Origin: Kitasatospora humi
GTDB lineage: Bacteria > Actinomycetota > Actinomycetes > Streptomycetales > Streptomycetaceae
Length of the DNA stretch: 64,000 bases
Direction: 5' to 3'
Assembly (NCBI RefSeq): GCF_020907985.1
Contig: NZ_JAJJPA010000009.1
Coordinates: 62,001 to 126,000 of the forward strand
In this document: positions 60,311 to 64,000 of the stretch, one piece after another
How the letters are laid out: every line of letters starts with the position of its first letter
Position numbering within the stretch: the stretch's first letter is position 1
Position numbers and translations under genes: made by a program
The notes under the pieces: model-generated
Told to the model about the DNA's origin: nothing
What the model saw: the letters and a program-made list of their open reading frames with translations, nothing else
The model's database searches: none

Positions 60311-61660
60311 TCACCAGGCGGCCTCCTGGTAGTCCTTCAGGAACACCCCCGCCAGCGGAGCGCCGGCCTCGCCGCGGACGATGGGGTGGTAGATCCGGGC
60401 GGCGCCGTCGACCACGTCCAGCGGGGTGCGGAAGCCGCGGGCGGCGATCCGGGCCTTCTTGGGCGCCGGGTTCTCGTCGGTGATCCAGCCGGTGTCCACC
60501 GCGCACATGTGGACGCCTCGGGTGGCGAGTTCGGCCGCGCTGGTGCGGGTGAGCATGTTGAGCGCGGCCTTGGCCATGTTGGTGTGCGGATGGCCGGGGG
60601 TCTTGTGGGTGACGGCGAACCGTCCCTCGACGGCGGTGACGTTGACGACGTAGCGGTTGCGGTGCGGAGAGGCCAGCAGCAACGGCAGCAGCCGGTCGCA
60701 GAGCAGCGCCGGGGCCACCGCGTTGACCAGCTGCACCTCCAGCAGCTCGGCCGGGTCCAGCTCACCGAGCCGGGCCGACCAGGAGTTGGCGGTCCGGGTG
60801 TCCGGGAGCAGGCCGGCCTCATCGGTGCGCGGGGCCGGCGAGGTGGCCACGGAGCCGCTCGGCAGCGCGGCGAGCGGAGCGAAACCCGGTGCGTACCAGA
60901 TCTCGCGCCCGGGCCCGGCCGGCAGCTCCGGCGACTCGCCCGCCGCCAGCACCGCATATGCCTCGGGCGGCCGCCGGATGGTCTGCGCGGCATTGTTGAC
61001 CAGGATGTCCAGCGGTCGGCCCTGCTCCCGCAGCCGCTCGCAGAGCGCGAGCACCTGGCGTGGGTCACGCAGGTCGACACCGACCACGGTGAGGCGCTCC
61101 AGCCACTGCTCGCTGCCCGGCGCTGCCCGGAACCGGCGCAGGGTGTCCTGCGGGAACCGGCTGGTGACGGTCAGTTCGGCGCCGTCGCGCAGCATCATCA
61201 GTGCCAGCTGGAAACCGATCTTCACCCGTCCGCCGGTGAGCAGCACCCGGCGGCCGCGCAGATCCGTGCTGATCGCCCGGTTGGCGCCGTTCTGCTCGGC
61301 GCAGCCCGGGCAGAGCATGTGGTAGAAGCCGTCCACCTGACGGTAGTCGACCTTGCAGACATAACAGCGACGCGGCCGCCGCAACTCACCGGGGCTGGCT
61401 GCGGCGGCGGGCGTGGCCAGCGGCGCGTCCTCGTGGCGGCCGGTTGCTCCGGTGGCGGTGGCGGCCAGCAGTGCGGCGTCGGCTGCTTCCTTCGCCGCGC
61501 GGGCGCCCTGGCGCCGCTCGCGGCGGCTCTCCCGGGCGAAGGTTCCGATCATCCGGCCGGCGTGCCGGCGGACCGGGTGGCCGAGGGGGAGTTGGCGCAA
61601 TCGCCCGAGCGTGCGGGTGAACGCGGCCAACTCCTCCTCGGTGATGTCTATGTCGGACAT
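60311..61660 (-). CDS. zinc-ribbon SDR protein lacking the SDR tyrosine
   Basis: 449 residues from ATG 61660, preceded by GGAGAAG. Residues 1-95 are helical and basic; 96-122 hold a C-x2-C-x14-C-x2-C set (Cys99, 102, 117, 120) of zinc-ribbon type. The SDR domain follows: VLLTGGRVKIGFQLALMML (altered TGxxxGxG), VDLRDPRQVLALCERL, ILVNNAAQTIRR, and the lysine in HTNMAKAALNMLTRTSA. At the catalytic position four before Lys364, Thr360 replaces the Tyr of classical SDRs. An insert (residues ~235-305) is unusually long. Family is found in actinobacteria and some eukaryotes; role unknown. Confidence 0.8.
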   Translation of the reverse strand: MSDIDITEEELAAFTRTLGRLRQLPLGHPVRRHAGRMIGTFARESRRERRQGARAAKEAADAALLAATATGATGRHEDAPLATPAAAASPGELRRPRRCYVCKVDYRQVDGFYHMLCPGCAEQNGANRAISTDLRGRRVLLTGGRVKIGFQLALMMLRDGAELTVTSRFPQDTLRRFRAAPGSEQWLERLTVVGVDLRDPRQVLALCERLREQGRPLDILVNNAAQTIRRPPEAYAVLAAGESPELPAGPGREIWYAPGFAPLAALPSGSVATSPAPRTDEAGLLPDTRTANSWSARLGELDPAELLEVQLVNAVAPALLCDRLLPLLLASPHRNRYVVNVTAVEGRFAVTHKTPGHPHTNMAKAALNMLTRTSAAELATRGVHMCAVDTGWITDENPAPKKARIAARGFRTPLDVVDGAARIYHPIVRGEAGAPLAGVFLKDYQEAAW

Positions 61661-61994
61661 GGTGCTTCTCCGCTTGCCACCTGATGGGCCTGCCCGGGCG
61701 GACCGGACAGCTGTGGCGCGATGGTAGGCGCTCGGTGAGCTGCGACGAAACCGGTTTCCGCCTCGCCCCGGTCCGGGAGTCCGGGCGCGGCGGTGCGACG
61801 GCATGCTCGGGATCCAGCCAAGATGAGCCCAGCATCCGCCATGGGATGATCTTGGTGGGATGGCGGTCGGGCCAGTGCTGACGCGGCATGCGCAGGACGG
61901 TGGCGGGTGAGGGGATGCTGGTCTTTCTTCGCGCTGGTGGTTGTCTGCAATCGGTCTTGCGGTGATCGTCACGCCGAGGGGTGAGTGCCCCCGG
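61661..61994. other. 334-base intergenic region
   Basis: Between two leftward genes. No gene supported; several short frames without ribosome sites. No strong hairpin. Confidence 0.45.
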
Positions 61995-62942
61995 TCAGTA
62001 GGCCGGTGCGGTCATGTGGTGGGGGTGGTGGGCGGCGACGTCGTGGGCGGCTTGGACGAAGGCGGCGACGGCTGCGGATCGCGAGGCCTCCGACCAGGCG
62101 ACCATGACCGCGCTGGGGCTGAGGCCGGTGACCGGCCGGTATGCGATGTCCGGTCGCTGGTGCCGCTTGGTGGTCGAGAGTGACAGGAACGCCACTGCCT
62201 GGCCCAGCGCGACCACCTCCAGGAGTTGCTCGACGCTGGCCACGAGCGGCCCTTCAGGAGTGTCGGCCGGCGCCGAGCCGGTGTGGTCATCGCCCGCTTC
62301 CGCTCCGTCGCATCCTGTGTAGTAGGCGGTGTTGGCGGGGTCGGCCCCTTTCCAGCGCGGGATCGGTTCGCCCTTGAGGTCGGCCAGCCGCAGTCGCCGG
62401 CGTCCGGCCAGGGGATGCCCGGCGGGGAGAACGGCCAGTCGCGGCTCGACCACGAGCGTCTGGGAATCCAGCCCTTGACCGTCGAACGGGCTGCGCAGCA
62501 GCGCTACATCGGCACGGCCGTCCCGCAGCATGGCGATCGGCTCTCCGCTGCCGGCGACGACGACTTCGGGCGGCGGCAGATGCGAACCCGTTCCCCGGTA
62601 GGCGGCGAGGACCTCCCGCAGCAGCCCGGCATCGCCTTCCGGCTTGACCGCCACGACGAGCTTGGGTGTCGGCTGACCGGCCCGGCGTGCTCGCCGGGCC
62701 GCCGCGTGCACCGCGTCGACCGCGATCCGGGCCTGGTCGAGCAGCACCTGACCGGCGGTGGTCAGCCTCACCTGCCGGGTGGTGCGCTCCAGCAGGCGTA
62801 CGCCGACCCGGGACTCCATCTGAGCGATCGCCTTCGACAGCGGGGGCTGCGCCATCCCCAGGCGTTGCGCGGCCCGGCTGAAGTTCAGTTCCTCGGCGAC
62901 CGCGATGAAGTACCTCAGCTCCCGCACCTCTAGCTCACTCAT
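61995..62942 (-). CDS. LysR-family regulator
   Basis: 315 residues from ATG 62942. The N-terminal winged helix reads LRYFIAVAEELNFSRAAQRL, GMAQPPLSKAIAQMESRVGV and LLERTTRQVRLTTAGQVLL; the effector domain has the usual two lobes, with an unusual charged insert (DGAEAGDDHTGSAPADTPEG, about 210-230). It is divergent from an SDR gene with 70 bases between starts, so direct control of that gene is likely. Confidence 0.92.
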   Translation of the reverse strand: MSELEVRELRYFIAVAEELNFSRAAQRLGMAQPPLSKAIAQMESRVGVRLLERTTRQVRLTTAGQVLLDQARIAVDAVHAAARRARRAGQPTPKLVVAVKPEGDAGLLREVLAAYRGTGSHLPPPEVVVAGSGEPIAMLRDGRADVALLRSPFDGQGLDSQTLVVEPRLAVLPAGHPLAGRRRLRLADLKGEPIPRWKGADPANTAYYTGCDGAEAGDDHTGSAPADTPEGPLVASVEQLLEVVALGQAVAFLSLSTTKRHQRPDIAYRPVTGLSPSAVMVAWSEASRSAAVAAFVQAAHDVAAHHPHHMTAPAY

Positions 62943-63012
62943 ATCCGTGGACTATAGATCCAGAGTCTTCCGGTCTTTCCCTTCCGCCCGCGGGCGAGGG
63001 GAGGCTGGGGTC
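62943..63012. promoter_or_regulatory. LysR/SDR divergent operator region
   Basis: TGGA-N7-TCCA (62948-62962) with TATAGA in the middle is an inverted repeat of LysR-box kind (dyad around an AT-rich core). It is next to the regulator start, as in self-repressing LysR genes. Confidence 0.5.
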
Positions 63013-63747
63013 ATGACGACTTCACAGAAGACTGCTCTGATCACCGGTGCGAACAAGGGCATCGGCAAGGAAACGGCGCGCAGGCTCGCAGCCCTGGGCA
63101 TCACCGTGCTGATCGGCGCCCGCAACGCCGAACGTGGCGAGGCGACGGCCGAGGAGCTTCGCGCCGACGGCGCCGACGTACGGTTCGTACCGCTGGACGT
63201 CACCGACGAGACCTCTGTCCAGGCCGCCGCCAAGCACATTGACGCCACGTTCGGCCGCCTCGACATCCTCGTCAACAACGCCGGGATCGCCGCCGGACCG
63301 CAAGCACCAAGTGAAGCCTCCGCCGCCACCGTTCGGCAGGTCTACGAGACCAACGTGTTCGGCGTCATCGCGGTGACCCACGCCATGCTCCCCCTGCTCC
63401 GCCGCTCCGCCGCCGCGCGCATCGTCAACATGTCCAGCGAACTCGGCTCCCTCGCCCACATGGCCGACCCGGGCAGCCCGTGGTCCGCCTACACCTCGAT
63501 CCTCCTCCCTTACTGCAGCTCGAAGAGCGCGCTGAACGCGATCACCGTGCTCTACGCCAACGAACTGCGTGCCGAAGGGATCCTGGTCAACGCGGTGAGT
63601 CCCGGCTACTGCGCGACCGACCTCAACCGCCACACCGGGATACGCACGGCGGAGGAGGGCGCGGCCGTCGCGGTCGACCTGGCGACCGCGGGCGAGGACG
63701 GCCCGACGGGCGCCTTCCTGGCCGAGGACGGGCCGATTCCCTGGTGA
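63013..63747 (+). CDS. SDR-family oxidoreductase
   Basis: 244 residues. Cofactor motif TALITGANKGIGKETARRLA (TGxxxGIG), NNAGIAAGP, catalytic serine in VNMSSELGSLAHM, and YCSSKSALNAITVLYANELR (Tyr-x-x-x-Lys), followed by VNAVSPGYCATDLNRHTG. Arg at the end of beta-2 (GARNAERGE) suggests NADP(H). The group includes carbonyl reductases. Target of the divergent LysR regulator by position. Confidence 0.93.
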   Translation: MTTSQKTALITGANKGIGKETARRLAALGITVLIGARNAERGEATAEELRADGADVRFVPLDVTDETSVQAAAKHIDATFGRLDILVNNAGIAAGPQAPSEASAATVRQVYETNVFGVIAVTHAMLPLLRRSAAARIVNMSSELGSLAHMADPGSPWSAYTSILLPYCSSKSALNAITVLYANELRAEGILVNAVSPGYCATDLNRHTGIRTAEEGAAVAVDLATAGEDGPTGAFLAEDGPIPW

Positions 63748-63976
63748 GACCATGCCGCCCGAAGCCTGCCGGGGTGCTTTTCACCGGCCTCTTGCGCGGC
63801 GCCCTCCCCACGGGCAGCGCCCTGATGAGCCGTCAGGCGGCTGGGCGCGGGGCTTACCCGGCGCGACAGGAAGACTCGCTGGCGACCATCGCTTCACGCG
63901 GCGGCTGCGCCGTCTCCTCAGCCACCCCAGTCACACCATTAGCGATCTACGGCTACCGTACTAAGGAGTCCAACCC
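63748..63976. other. intergenic region before the last gene
   Basis: 229 bases; promoter side of the final partial gene. AT-richer toward the end (CACCATTAGCGATCTACGG). Confidence 0.4.
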
Positions 63977-64000
63977 ATGAACGACACCGTCCAGCCGACC
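63977..64000 (+). CDS. start of a gene cut by the window end
   Basis: ATG 63977 with AAGGAG at 63963-63968, eight bases upstream. Only MNDTVQPT is visible, so no family can be given. Same direction as the SDR gene and possibly in its operon. Confidence 0.6.

Overview
The window is very GC-rich DNA with strong GC bias at third codon positions, GTG and TTG starts, many 4-base stop/start overlaps, and families typical of Streptomycetaceae: actinobacterial gas vesicle genes, mycothiol-dependent maleylpyruvate isomerase-like protein, DUF5954, DUF6529, a StrR-like regulator and a chloramphenicol phosphotransferase. A Streptomyces, Kitasatospora or Streptacidiphilus chromosome is the natural reading. 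I see no tRNA, rRNA, CRISPR array or replication origin.

Layout. 0-1.5 kb: 3' part of a hydantoinase B/oxoprolinase gene. 1.9-8.6 kb: a ten-gene gas vesicle operon (a Lys/Ala-rich tailed protein, an SRPBCC protein with a very acidic tail, then gvpA, F, G, O, J, L, S, K) followed by a CsbD stress protein. 9.3-20.9 kb: unlinked housekeeping and accessory enzymes (DUF3048 lipoprotein, SGNH hydrolase, two alcohol/quinone oxidoreductases, NadE, a carboxymuconolactone decarboxylase-like gene with a MerR-type promoter, chloramphenicol phosphotransferase, AraC regulator/NmrA pair). 21.2-23.9 kb: two DUF2267 genes, a broken STAS gene and an Rv2629-like gene. 24.6-31.9 kb: a possible small peptide and a SnoaL-like gene, a copper-oxidase/DUF6529 operon facing a MarR gene, a rhomboid-like protein, DUF5954, and a MarR/hydrolase divergent pair next to a broken SDR gene. 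32-36.5 kb: metallo-beta-lactamase fold protein, nicotinamidase, PAP2 membrane protein and a BlaI/M56 pair, with a BlaI-type operator ahead of PAP2.

36.8-43.5 kb is a scarred region: a dead IS200/IS605 element, DUF302, a tyrA gene coupled to a 25-codon ORF and divergent from a StrR-like regulator, remnants of an ABC-transporter ATPase and a histidine kinase, an inositol monophosphatase-like gene and a broken class A beta-lactamase. 43.6-45.5 kb: a LysR gene coupled to an intact class A beta-lactamase-like gene.

45.7-55.4 kb is the assimilatory nitrate locus. A siroheme-branch pair (sirohydrochlorin chelatase and a HemD fused to a winged-helix domain) runs leftward; nasA, an FAD reductase, nirB, nirD and a NarK-type transporter run rightward with 4-base overlaps at every junction. 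The leftward pair can supply siroheme for NirB. A Tat-exported molybdenum hydroxylase (IorB/IorA type) follows after only 31 bp. 58-64 kb holds a secreted protein, a SnoaL-like gene, an unusual zinc-ribbon SDR lacking the SDR tyrosine, a LysR/SDR divergent pair, and the first codons of one more gene.

The most interesting points are the oppositely charged disordered tails in the gas vesicle operon, the two SD-equipped micro-ORFs coupled to downstream genes (24.6 and 39.6 kb), the HemD-winged helix gene facing the nitrate operon, and the BlaI-type operator at the PAP2 gene. None is proven by sequence alone.
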